A DNA stretch of 64,000 nt from Natronococcus sp. AD-5 (lineage in GTDB: Archaea; Halobacteriota; Halobacteria; Halobacteriales; Natrialbaceae): NCBI RefSeq assembly GCF_030734285.1, contig NZ_CP132295.1:372001-436000 (forward strand), in the 5' to 3' direction. The notes below the pieces were generated by a model that searched no databases, was not told the DNA's origin, and worked only from the letters and a program-made list of their open reading frames with translations. Below are positions 53,052 through 61,164 of the stretch, piece by piece; within the stretch, counting starts at the first letter, position 1; every line of letters begins with the position of its first letter. The position numbers and the translations under genes were made by a program.

Positions 53052-53918
53052 ATGGACGATGAAACGGTCGGGATCGGACTCGTGCTCACCTCCGCGATCG
53101 GGTTCGGCACGCTCGGCATCTTCGGCGTCATCGCCGCAGAAGAGGGCCTTTCGATCCCGACGGTCCTCGCGCTTCGGTTCAGCCTCGCGGCGGTCGTCGT
53201 CTGGGCGGTCCTCTGGCTGCGGGGCCGGTTTCGCGTTCTCACCGGTCGGACGCTCGCGATCGCACTCGCGCTCGGCGGGATCGGCTACGCCACGCAGAGC
53301 GGACTCTACTTCCTGGGACTCGAGTTCATGACCGCCGGGATGGTCGCGATCGTCCTCTACACCTATCCCGCGTTCGTCGTCTGTATCGTCGCGATCACGA
53401 ACCCGGACCGGGTGACGAGGGTCGTGATGCTCGCGCTCGGTCTGTCGATCGGCGGCGTCGCGCTCATTACCGGCGCGGACCCGGCTGGCGTCGATCCTCG
53501 AGGCGTCGCGGTCGTCCTCGGTGCGGCGCTCGCGTATTCGCTGTACATCGTCGTGAGTCAGCGGGCGCTCACGGCGGTCGACGCCGAGATACTGACGGCG
53601 TTCGTGCTGCCCGCTGCGGCCGTGACTTTCGTCGGGTTCGGAATCGGGACGAACACGCTCGCGCTGCCCGGCAGCGCGAGCGGCTGGGGAGTCGCGCTCG
53701 CCATCGCGATTTTCGCGACGGTGGTGCCCGTCCTCACCTTTTTCGCCGGCATTGCGAGGATCGGAGCGAGCCGGGCGAGCATCATCAGTACCGCCGAACC
53801 CGGCGTCACCGTCGCGCTCGGCGCGCTCGTGCTCGGAGAGCCCGTCACGATCGTGACGATCGTCGGCGGGACGCTCGTCGTCGCGGGCGTCATCCTCATT
53901 CAGCGGGAAAACGCCTGA
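53052..53918 (+). CDS. EamA-family (DMT) transporter
   Basis: 288 aa with ten membrane segments in two EamA repeats: GLVLTSAIGFGTLGIFGVIA, PTVLALRFSLAAVVVWAVLW, FMTAGMVAIVLYTYPAFVVC; and in the second repeat ALAYSLYIVVSQRALTAVDA, SRASIISTAEPGVTVALGAL. Drug/metabolite exporter superfamily; substrate unknown. Stand-alone gene. Confidence 0.9.
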   Translation: MDDETVGIGLVLTSAIGFGTLGIFGVIAAEEGLSIPTVLALRFSLAAVVVWAVLWLRGRFRVLTGRTLAIALALGGIGYATQSGLYFLGLEFMTAGMVAIVLYTYPAFVVCIVAITNPDRVTRVVMLALGLSIGGVALITGADPAGVDPRGVAVVLGAALAYSLYIVVSQRALTAVDAEILTAFVLPAAAVTFVGFGIGTNTLALPGSASGWGVALAIAIFATVVPVLTFFAGIARIGASRASIISTAEPGVTVALGALVLGEPVTIVTIVGGTLVVAGVILIQRENA

Positions 53919-53987
53919 AGCGCTCCCGCTGCCCTATGAGCGTCACGGTCGATCGGCCTCCGTTACGCGACCGTCTCGAAAACTCCG

Positions 53988-54584
53988 TCACGGGATCGAT
54001 TTCACCGCTTCCGGAAGATCCTCGGGGTGTTCCCACGTGATAACCCGATCGCTGACCGCTTCCTCGAGCGCGGTCAGGTGGGACGCCGCCATCCCGTTGT
54101 CGTAGCGTTCGCGCATCTCCGCTTCGCCGTCGTAGACGCGTTTCAGCATCCAGAACGCGTTCCGGACGGTCGTCTGGTAGCGGTAGAGATATCCGAGCTC
54201 CCAGACGTGCCCGCCGTCGTAGTCCTCGAGGACGCCCACGGTGGACGACGACATCTCGGAGAGGATGTCGAACGCGGGAGCCCACAGATCCAGTTCGTCG
54301 CCGGTGAAGCCGAAGTCCTCGAGTCGGAACGCGATCGCTCCCCTGCGCTCGTCGAGGAGCTCGCAAACCTTCCGGCGCCGTTCGCCCGGCTCGCCGGAGC
54401 CGCGACCGATAACCAGGTACCGGCGATCGGCGCGCCGGATGTCGGTAAACAACTCGCCGTGCAGTCCGTTCTTCAGCCGCTCGTGCTGTTCCGGAGTCGG
54501 ATTCAGTCGGCCTTCGTCGCCTACCTCCTCCGGCTTGACGTCGCCGATGTACGTCCCTCGCTTCTCCTGTCCGTCGTCCTCCAT
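53988..54584 (-). CDS. DUF7509-like haloarchaeal protein
   Basis: 198 aa. Central alpha/beta domain: RRYLVIGRGSGEPGERRRKV, GAIAFRLEDFGFTGDELDLW, FDILSEMSSSTVGVLEDYDG, GHVWELGYLYRYQTTVRNAF. The GGHVWELGYL segment resembles the conserved Glu-containing motif of nucleoside 2-deoxyribosyltransferase/TIR-like folds, where Glu is catalytic. I recall this family as DUF7509; function is unknown. Its divergent neighbour is a small wHTH gene. Confidence 0.6.
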   Translation of the reverse strand: MEDDGQEKRGTYIGDVKPEEVGDEGRLNPTPEQHERLKNGLHGELFTDIRRADRRYLVIGRGSGEPGERRRKVCELLDERRGAIAFRLEDFGFTGDELDLWAPAFDILSEMSSSTVGVLEDYDGGHVWELGYLYRYQTTVRNAFWMLKRVYDGEAEMRERYDNGMAASHLTALEEAVSDRVITWEHPEDLPEAVKSIP

Positions 54585-54710
54585 ACCGTTACCTGATAAG
54601 TCCCATCACTAATAGAGGCACTGGTTGTGTTATTGCTCGGTGAAACAGTTGTAGTATCACCCTATTCTATCGACCGAGTGTTTATGGTGGTCGCCCGTGT
54701 ACGATCTCAC

Positions 54711-55145
54711 ATGCACCCGAAAACGCAGCGGACGAACGCCGGCGGGGATCAGGGAGACCCCGGCGCGTTCGATTCGTGGACGGCGCTCCAGAAGTCGACC
54801 GACAGGACTCGAGCGAACCTGATCGCCGACATCGTGGGTCACCCACAAGGTGCGCCCAGCGTAAAGGAACTGGACTACATGAACCCAAGTCTCGAGGGCG
54901 ACGCAATCCGTCGTCACCTCAGCATTCTGCAGGACGTCGGCGTCGTCGAGGAACTCGTGGTCGAGCCGGGGAACCGGATTCGCGGCTACCCGTACAAGTT
55001 CTATCGGTTGAGCGACGAGGCGCGCGAGTTGTTCGATCGGAACGACTTGTTCCCCCGGGAGGCGTGGCAGCGCCAGTACGCTCGCGTCCAGCGCACGGGC
55101 GAGATCAAGGATCTGGAAGAGATGCCCCGTCCGACTGCCGATTGA
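54711..55145 (+). CDS. wHTH (ArsR/PadR-like) regulator
   Basis: 144 aa from MHPKTQRTNAGGDQGDPGAF. A winged helix spans about 25-105: TRANLIADIVGHPQGAPSVK, EGDAIRRHLSILQDVGVVEE, GYPYKFYRLSDEARELFDRN. A TATA-like GTTTATGG about 30 bp upstream supports this start. Divergent from the DUF7509-like gene, which it may control. Confidence 0.75.
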   Translation: MHPKTQRTNAGGDQGDPGAFDSWTALQKSTDRTRANLIADIVGHPQGAPSVKELDYMNPSLEGDAIRRHLSILQDVGVVEELVVEPGNRIRGYPYKFYRLSDEARELFDRNDLFPREAWQRQYARVQRTGEIKDLEEMPRPTAD

Positions 55146-56323
55146 ATCTCTCCCGTTCTTCTCGCTTCTCTTTTCGGCAGCGTGGATGACGGACGGTGAC
55201 CGCGCTCTTGGCCGAGACCGGATGGCGTCGGCTGTCGACTTCGAGATAGGTGGGAAGGGACGATCGAGAGCGTATCTGTCCACGCGCCGGCCCACACCAC
55301 CTGACGGTGAGGAGAAATCCGGATGGCGACGGTCGCCGTCCGGATTCTAGCGGTAGCTACGGGTGCCGCTCCACTGGCGGAACCAAAATGCTGGTATCCA
55401 GCCGTCGTCGCACGGTTATCCGTACGCCGCTCTATCCTCTGTATGGCGTTCGGTCTTCTCGAGCGCCGTTTTGTCTCGGAATACCCAGGTACCAGGGATA
55501 TCGCGAAATCTGCGCATAACCCATCTACAGACCATCTGGGCTGGATTGCGGCAAATTATAACAATTCACTGCCATAGTTGCTGGGCTGCTGTGCCGTTTC
55601 ATCGTTCGATCCTTCCCGAAGCACGATAGTTATGCACCAGTAGCGAGATAGAATGTGAAATCGCGGCACTAAACCCGCTATATTTATCAGACTGATTTTT
55701 ATTATTCTAATTTGGTATTATCAGACACTAGGTGGCCACTACATATATGACTCTCGCTCACTTGAGTCAGAAACTAAGAACTTTATTCGTGATATCTGGC
55801 GGCAGCTGCTTTTATTCCTATATACAGTAGTTGTATCGCAGCAAAACATTCATATATTATAGTTATATAGGAAATATGTGGATAGTACCCAATCATCATA
55901 TAAATTACTTCTATAAAGAATCATAGTATTCATTTGAGGTATACTGATACGATTTTGCGGCGTATGAGAAGCGTATCCGTCCGAGGATTCTATTTCGAGT
56001 TCGAAGTGCCCTCAGAATTAAGGACTTTCGGGTGAACGGTACCGAACGGTGCGCAGAGGCAATTGCGAGTTACCCTCGGTGACGGCGGGGTTGTCATACG
56101 AGCAGACGGAATTTTCATAGTTGGTCGAACGATAGCTACTCGGACGGCGGAAAGTGACTGTAGTCGTACTGACCGGCACACGACTCGTTCTATCACGCAT
56201 TTTTATTCGAATATTTACCCATAAGTACAAAACCCGATTCACTGTGGATAGCCGGTAGGTTCGGTGAGTGACCCGATACCGGTACGCGAGCGTTTCAAAC
56301 GGGAGGCTACAAATCCGGTCTTC
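55146..56323. other. AT-rich gap between convergent genes
   Basis: 1178 bp, the longest gene-poor stretch. From about 55640 to 55960 it is strongly AT-rich (runs such as TTTTTATTATTCTAATTTGG). One plus-strand frame at about 56040-56150 looks weakly protein-like (GGVVIRADGIFIVGRTIATR) but has no start and may be a remnant. No tRNA, IS ends or repeats were found; it may hold terminators, an unrecognised small RNA or decayed foreign DNA. Confidence 0.45.
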
Positions 56324-57076
56324 TCATGTGACGACCGTGAGGCGATCCGTTTCGAACGAGGATACGAGTCCTCGATCGAAACGCGAGGTGTGCTCGAGCG
56401 CGACCGACAGGACTTCTTCTGCGCGTCTTTCGAGGGCGGCATCGTCCGCTTTATTTATAAGCGGGACGACCGTGGCGTCGTCAGGGACGCGTTTCATTCC
56501 ACCGTCGGGATGAGCAAGCACCTGACCCACGACCGAGGGTGTGAGACGCTCTCCTTCGGAGATATCGGCGCACCGTTCGATTTGTTCGACGCGGTGAGCG
56601 ACGTCGTCCGCGAGCGGTTGACCGACGGCCTGAACGGACGCGACCGGAACGACGTATGTACTCCTCCGGGGAATCGGCGGTTCGTTCGGACCCGGCGCTT
56701 TACATTCGCGCATTCTGGCACCATCAGCCTTGACGAGAACCCAGTCGAAGTAGCCGTCTCTAAACATCGAACTCAGGACGGCGGGCTGGAACCCTCGAAC
56801 TTTGTCGTCGACACGGTCCGGATCTACCACTCGCTCACTCGCCAGTGCGACCGGCGGTGTGGTGTCGTCCAGATTGCTCTGAATGCGAGTAGGGTCGGCG
56901 AGAACGAGCGGGAGATCCGGGGGTGGCGGCATATGTACCGACGTGGTATAGCCCGCTTTGAGGCCACGGTCGCCCGCTTCGGCAATCAACTGGCTCATGG
57001 CGGTCTTCTTTCCGCCGGCGCCGACGAACGAGACGAGTTCTTCGTCCCCCAACCCGAGCGCATCGGCAAGATTCAT
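56324..57076 (-). CDS. yqeC: Selenium cofactor biosynthesis protein YqeC
   Basis: 250 aa. P-loop-like VSFVGAGGKKTAMSQLIAEA (GAGGKKTA at 19-26), then KAGYTTSVHMPPPPDLPLVL, LVKADGARMRECKAPGPNEP and PIPRRSTYVVPVASVQAVGQ, all characteristic of YqeC. It belongs to the third selenium-utilisation trait, the labile selenium cofactor of molybdenum hydroxylases. Divergent from the tusA-selD pair. Confidence 0.9.
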   Translation of the reverse strand: MNLADALGLGDEELVSFVGAGGKKTAMSQLIAEAGDRGLKAGYTTSVHMPPPPDLPLVLADPTRIQSNLDDTTPPVALASERVVDPDRVDDKVRGFQPAVLSSMFRDGYFDWVLVKADGARMRECKAPGPNEPPIPRRSTYVVPVASVQAVGQPLADDVAHRVEQIERCADISEGERLTPSVVGQVLAHPDGGMKRVPDDATVVPLINKADDAALERRAEEVLSVALEHTSRFDRGLVSSFETDRLTVVT

Positions 57077-57171
57077 ATCCGCACCTCACTGCCCGACGAA
57101 ATGAGGGTTACGACGAGAAACGTCCTCCGTGGACGGTAACGACACCTCCACGAAACTCAGTGTCGGCGATA

Positions 57172-57179
57172 CAATTATT
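57172..57179 (+). promoter_or_regulatory. TATA element of the tusA-selD operon
   Basis: CAATTATT centred about 28 bp before ATG 57203, implying a leaderless transcript. Confidence 0.5.
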
Positions 57180-57202
57180 CGGGCAGGCTATCTAGGTTCC
57201 GT

Positions 57203-57463
57203 ATGGAACGTGTGGACGTCACCGGTGAAGTGTGTCCGCGTCCCGTTCTCATCGTCCGGCGACGGCTGTCTGAACTCGATCGGGATGATGAACTGCTCGT
57301 TCGTGGGGACTATCCGCCGGCCGAAAGCAATCTTCGTCGAACGTGCACGAAACACGGATACGAAGTCGAGGGCCGACCAGCCTCCGAAGGGGGAGATGGC
57401 GGCTTCGAGTTGCTCATTCGTCCAACCGCTGACGCGAGCCGGTCGGAGGCGGACAATGAGTGA
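57203..57463 (+). CDS. TusA/SirA-family sulfur-carrier protein
   Basis: 86 aa. Family signature CPRPVLIVRRRLSELD with the persulfide Cys11 (CPxP), then DDELLVRGDYPPAESNLRRT. Overlaps selD by 8 bp. TusA proteins pass persulfide sulfur; YedF-like members pair with selenium metabolism. Here the neighbour SelD suggests it may hand selenium or sulfur onward to DsrE, whose gene is on the opposite strand. Confidence 0.88.
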   Translation: MERVDVTGEVCPRPVLIVRRRLSELDRDDELLVRGDYPPAESNLRRTCTKHGYEVEGRPASEGGDGGFELLIRPTADASRSEADNE

Positions 57464-58484
57464 CGAGGGGGACGATCACTGGCCAGCACTGACCGAATAT
57501 GCGGAGCTCCACGGCTGTTCGTGTAAGGTCGAACAGGGCGAACTCGAATCGCTGCTCACGGACGTCGGTTTGACGGGAGCACAACAGGAACTGCGTTTCG
57601 GCGTCGGTGAGGACGCGAGCGCCCGTGCGATCGCCGACGATCTCTGCCTCGTGACGACGATCGATTTCTTCACGCCGATCGTGGACGATCCGTACGAATT
57701 CGGCCGCGTTGCCGCGTGCAACGCGGCAAGCGACGCCTTTGCAACGGGCGCCGGCGACGATCTGACGTTCCTGGTCGTTCTCGGCCTCCCGCAAGAGGTG
57801 ACGGACGCCGCCGCCGAAATTTTACGCGGTATCGTCGACGCGGTTGACGAAATGGGCGGCGTCGTCGCGGGTGGACATACGATCATGAACCCGTGGCCGA
57901 TCGCCGGCGGAACTGTTGTCGCGACCGCGCCGCCGGAGGATCTTCTGCAGACGAGCGATGCATCGCCGTCCGAGCGACTGTACCTGACGAAGCCCCTCGG
58001 TACTCAGCCAGCGATGGGCGCATTGCGGGTCCGAGACGGAGAGTTCGGCGAAACGATCGGAGAGGCGTCTAACCGACCCGTTCAGGATATCGCTGATGAG
58101 GCGCTCGCGTGGATGACAACCCCGAACAGGGATGCGATGCTCGCAGCCCGCGAGTTTGCGACCGCCGCGACCGATATCACGGGGTTTGGCCTTCTCGGGC
58201 AAGCGCGTCTCCTCGCCGAGAACGCTGGCGTCGGCGTCGAACTCGCTCACCTCCCCGTCATCGACGGCAGCCTCGAACTCTCGCGGCTCTTCGGCTACGG
58301 CCTCGAGGACGGCGAGAGCGCCGAGACGAGCGGTGGACTACTGGTGTCGGTACCGGAACGCCACACTGAGGCCGTCGAAACCGCCTTCTCGGATGCCGAC
58401 GTCTTCCACCGCGAGGTCGGCCGTGTCACGACCGGCTCCGGCGTCGCGCTCGTCGACCCTACGATAGAACGAGTTCGCGGATAG
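57456..58484 (+). CDS. selD: Selenide, water dikinase (selenophosphate synthase)
   Basis: 342 aa from MSDEGDDHWPALTEYAELHG. Catalytic motif GCSCK (Cys21, Lys24; E. coli Cys17 and Lys20), then GVGEDASARAIADDLCLVTT, DFFTPIVDDPYEFGRVAACN, GGHTIMNPWPIAGGTVVATA and ITGFGLLGQARLLAE. It makes selenophosphate from selenide and ATP. No SelA, SelB or SECIS-like partner lies here, so the product is presumably for the molybdenum hydroxylase cofactor. A 109-codon upstream extension covers tusA in another frame and is rejected. Confidence 0.96.
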   Translation: MSDEGDDHWPALTEYAELHGCSCKVEQGELESLLTDVGLTGAQQELRFGVGEDASARAIADDLCLVTTIDFFTPIVDDPYEFGRVAACNAASDAFATGAGDDLTFLVVLGLPQEVTDAAAEILRGIVDAVDEMGGVVAGGHTIMNPWPIAGGTVVATAPPEDLLQTSDASPSERLYLTKPLGTQPAMGALRVRDGEFGETIGEASNRPVQDIADEALAWMTTPNRDAMLAAREFATAATDITGFGLLGQARLLAENAGVGVELAHLPVIDGSLELSRLFGYGLEDGESAETSGGLLVSVPERHTEAVETAFSDADVFHREVGRVTTGSGVALVDPTIERVRG

Positions 58485-58528
58485 CTGTCACCGCCGTCGA
58501 CTGCAAACGGCAGGCGTGTGAACGGCTG

Positions 58529-60106
58529 CTACGAGAGCTTGAGCACTGCCTCGAGAACGCCACCGCCGAGGCAGAGCGCTTTGTCGGATATTTTCGTGTA
58601 ATCGACCGCTTCGCGGGGATCGATGTCGCCGAGTTTTGCGTTCGGTGAAACGGAAACACCATCGTGGACGAGTCCCCGTACGAGCCCTCCTATCTCCGTA
58701 ACGACCGGATCGTCGTCGACGTAGCCGACGGTCGCATCTGCTTCGACGACCTCCCCGATTTCGACCGACGGTGACCAGCTTCCTTCGCTCGGCGCTCGGA
58801 GAACGCGCTCGTGAGTGTACCCCCGCCGTTCACCGGGTTCGCCGTCGTACGGACTCGGTTTGCCATCGTAGATGACGCGCCCGAGTTCGTGGCCCCGATC
58901 GGTTTCGACGACCGCGTCCACGTTCTCGCCGGCCTCGAATCCCGGTCCGAGACCGACGACGACATCCGCGAGATCCTTCCGGGTCCCGGTGTCCGTCTTG
59001 CCTTTCGCCATAATCGCGTCGACGACCGCCCCGGGCTCGAGTTCATCGATGACGGCGGCGTTTGGGTCCTCGAGCACCGGTACCGCATCGTCGGCCAGGA
59101 CGGCGAGGGCGTCGTCCACGTCGTGGACGCGCTGGCCCGTCACGCCCTGGACGGTGACCGTCTCCTCGTACATCGCCGTCGCGAAGGCGACCTCGCGGCG
59201 GACGACGGTCGGCCGAGCCACCTCGGTTACGATAACCGGAAACCCTGCCTGGTGGAGACGATAGCCCACGCCGGTTCCGAGATCCCCGCCGCCTCGAAGG
59301 ACGACGAGATCCTCGTGATCGTGTCGGGTTGCACGCTCCCCGGTCACACCGTGACGATCACGATGCATCTCTGCGAGAATCGAGAGAGCGACGTCCTCGG
59401 GCCCGCCTCCACCGAGATCGAGTCCGACAGGGGAACGAACGCGAACGAGGTCCCGGCGCGAGTACCCGTCTTCGAGCAGCGAATCGAAAATGTGCGCTGC
59501 TTTGTCTTCGCTGGCGACGACGCCGACGTAACCGGCACCGCCGTCGAGTGCAGCGGCGACGGCCTGCTGGTCGAACGTTCCGCTCCGCGTCGCGACGGCA
59601 ACCGCCGTTTCCGACGTCATCGGGAGTTCGGAAAGCGCCTCGTCGTAGTCGCCGTGAATGGTGTCGGTCCCCGCGGGAAACCGATCCGGTGACGCGTACC
59701 CTTCGCGGTCGTCTACGACGGTGATGTCGTAGCCGAGTCGGTCGCCTATCGCCGCGAGTTCGACCGCGATGTGTCCGCCGCCCGCAACGTAAAGGCGCGA
59801 GCGGCCCCGGATTCGGTCGATGAAGACGTCCATAGAGCCGCCGCAGACCATGCCGGTATTACCCCCGGGACGCAGTTCGTAGGTCCGCACGCCAGGCTCG
59901 GCGTCGCCCCGGAGGATCTCACGGGCTTCATCGATAGCGAGGCTTTCGACCGTCCCGCCGCCGATCGTGCCGTACTCGTCCTCTTCGGTCACGAGCATTT
60001 TCGCCCCCACGTCTCGCGGCGCGCTTCCGTTTTTGTCTACGACCGTCAACATCGTCGCCGGTCGGCCCTGTTTGACGAGTACGTCCACGCGATCGAAGAG
60101 CGTCAT
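58529..60106 (-). CDS. XdhC-YqeB fusion, molybdenum hydroxylase maturation protein
   Basis: 525 aa. Residues 1-260 form XdhC/CoxI: LTVVDKNGSAPRDVGAKMLV, GTIGGGTVESLAIDEAREIL, Rossmann LYVAGGGHIAVELAAIGDRL, VGVVASEDKAAHIFDSLLED. Residues 266-525 form YqeB (EF2563 type): LVVLRGGGDLGTGVGYRLHQ, AGFPVIVTEVARPTVVRREV, VGLGPGFEAGENVDAVVETD. XdhC inserts and sulfurates molybdenum cofactor; YqeB is the diagnostic marker of selenium-dependent molybdenum hydroxylases. The two halves are usually separate proteins. Overlaps the DsrH gene by 4 bp, so it ends the DsrEFH operon. Confidence 0.9.
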   Translation of the reverse strand: MTLFDRVDVLVKQGRPATMLTVVDKNGSAPRDVGAKMLVTEEDEYGTIGGGTVESLAIDEAREILRGDAEPGVRTYELRPGGNTGMVCGGSMDVFIDRIRGRSRLYVAGGGHIAVELAAIGDRLGYDITVVDDREGYASPDRFPAGTDTIHGDYDEALSELPMTSETAVAVATRSGTFDQQAVAAALDGGAGYVGVVASEDKAAHIFDSLLEDGYSRRDLVRVRSPVGLDLGGGGPEDVALSILAEMHRDRHGVTGERATRHDHEDLVVLRGGGDLGTGVGYRLHQAGFPVIVTEVARPTVVRREVAFATAMYEETVTVQGVTGQRVHDVDDALAVLADDAVPVLEDPNAAVIDELEPGAVVDAIMAKGKTDTGTRKDLADVVVGLGPGFEAGENVDAVVETDRGHELGRVIYDGKPSPYDGEPGERRGYTHERVLRAPSEGSWSPSVEIGEVVEADATVGYVDDDPVVTEIGGLVRGLVHDGVSVSPNAKLGDIDPREAVDYTKISDKALCLGGGVLEAVLKLS

Positions 60107-60354
60107 ACGAAACTTTTCACCTCGTGTTCGACCACGAGCTCGATCAGTTTGTCGTACGTGACGGTGTCGATCCGATCGGGGAGGGTAACGCCGCGCATCT
60201 CGACGTCCCGTTCGACAGCGATCGTTGGTGCCTCGAGATCCGGATCGAGTAGGACGCCGTCCTGTATCAGGACGACGGTTCCGTCGGTGTCGGTCGCTGC
60301 TGTTCTGAGTCCGATCTCCGCCATCGGTTCGTCTATCAGATAGAGCATCGTCAA
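60103..60354 (-). CDS. DsrH/TusB-family sulfur relay protein
   Basis: 83 aa. DsrH-like fold: MLYLIDEPMAEIGLRTAATD, TVVLIQDGVLLDPDLE. The cysteine used by some DsrH proteins is absent. Third gene of a DsrE-DsrF-DsrH run with 4-bp overlaps; ends overlapping the XdhC-YqeB start. Confidence 0.75.
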   Translation of the reverse strand: MTMLYLIDEPMAEIGLRTAATDTDGTVVLIQDGVLLDPDLEAPTIAVERDVEMRGVTLPDRIDTVTYDKLIELVVEHEVKSFV

Positions 60355-60704
60355 AAGTCGAGCGTGTGATCCGCCCGTTCGATCGTCGACGCGATCTCCT
60401 CGCCGGTCTGGATACCGACGTCAGGGGCGATCTCCTCGGGCGCGACGTCTCGTACTGTCATCGATTCCCCATCGACGAATAGTTCCCCATCTTCCGCAGC
60501 CAGATCGATGAGGTGGTCCGTCATATTGAGCGCGTCCCGGTCGACGTCCGCACGAGCGGCGTAGACACCGTCCTGAGTGAACACGACTGAGACGTTGTGC
60601 CGATCGAAGCCGGCCGCGACGCCGCGCGCTACCCGGAGTCCCTCGGGGACGTGTACTCGTCCATACGGGGCTCGCGTGAGCATGACGACGACGTCCCGTT
60701 TCAT
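60351..60704 (-). CDS. DsrF/TusC-family sulfur relay protein
   Basis: 117 aa, MKRDVVVMLTRAPYGRVHVP, RVARGVAAGFDRHNVSVVFT, QDGVYAARADVDRDALNMTD. It has no Cys, like other structural TusC subunits. Overlaps its neighbours by 4 bp on both sides; forms a heterohexamer with DsrE and DsrH in characterised systems. Confidence 0.78.
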   Translation of the reverse strand: MKRDVVVMLTRAPYGRVHVPEGLRVARGVAAGFDRHNVSVVFTQDGVYAARADVDRDALNMTDHLIDLAAEDGELFVDGESMTVRDVAPEEIAPDVGIQTGEEIASTIERADHTLDF

Positions 60705-61072
60705 AGCGAGATCACCCTGTCGGCCTCGCCGAGCGTGTCCGCGAGATCGGGAAGTAAGCCGACCTCGACGCTGTCCGGATAATCGGTTTCGGCGTCGATG
60801 CCCCGAGCGCTGACACAGAGACCGCAGCAGATCACTTCTGCACCGTCAGCTATCAACTCCTGAAATTTCTCCGTCGGCATCTCATCGAACAGTCCCGCTT
60901 CCGAACAGTCGGGAAGACGCTGGTCGGATACTGGAACGTACGCGCCGTCGAGATAGTGAAAATACGTGACCTCGTGGCCGGCGTCGAGCGCCGCACGGCC
61001 GAGCTCGTAGGCGGTACGCCACCGTTCGCTGTCGAAGGGACCGCCGGTGAGCAAGAATCCGACGTGGATCAT
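60701..61072 (-). CDS. DsrE/TusD-family sulfur relay protein
   Basis: 123 aa. MIHVGFLLTGGPFDSERWRT, YELGRAALDAGHEVTYFHYL, and the active-site loop EVICCGLCVSARG (Cys82, Cys83, Cys86), containing the acceptor cysteine that receives persulfide from TusA in TusD. Promoter TATA TTATTATAG at about 61094-61102 (minus strand) gives a leaderless start. First gene of the operon ending with the XdhC-YqeB fusion. Confidence 0.82.
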   Translation of the reverse strand: MIHVGFLLTGGPFDSERWRTAYELGRAALDAGHEVTYFHYLDGAYVPVSDQRLPDCSEAGLFDEMPTEKFQELIADGAEVICCGLCVSARGIDAETDYPDSVEVGLLPDLADTLGEADRVISL

Positions 61073-61074
61073 GT

Positions 61075-61103
61075 CTGAGACATTGGCTCAGTACTATAAT
61101 AAG
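61075..61103 (-). promoter_or_regulatory. DsrEFH operon promoter with small inverted repeat
   Basis: CTGAG-(7 bp)-CTCAG palindrome at 61075-61091 sits between the start codon and the TATA-like CTTATTATAG (61094-61103, minus strand). Confidence 0.4.
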
Positions 61104-61164
61104 AGTTAGCATCCCGCAAAATCGCGATCACACGCGACGAGTGTCGCTCGCCGGATGGTCCAGC

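Noticed and set aside
57129-57455. 109-codon extension of SelD
   Set aside because: It covers tusA in a different frame, and the SelD family N-terminus begins at the ATG at 57456.
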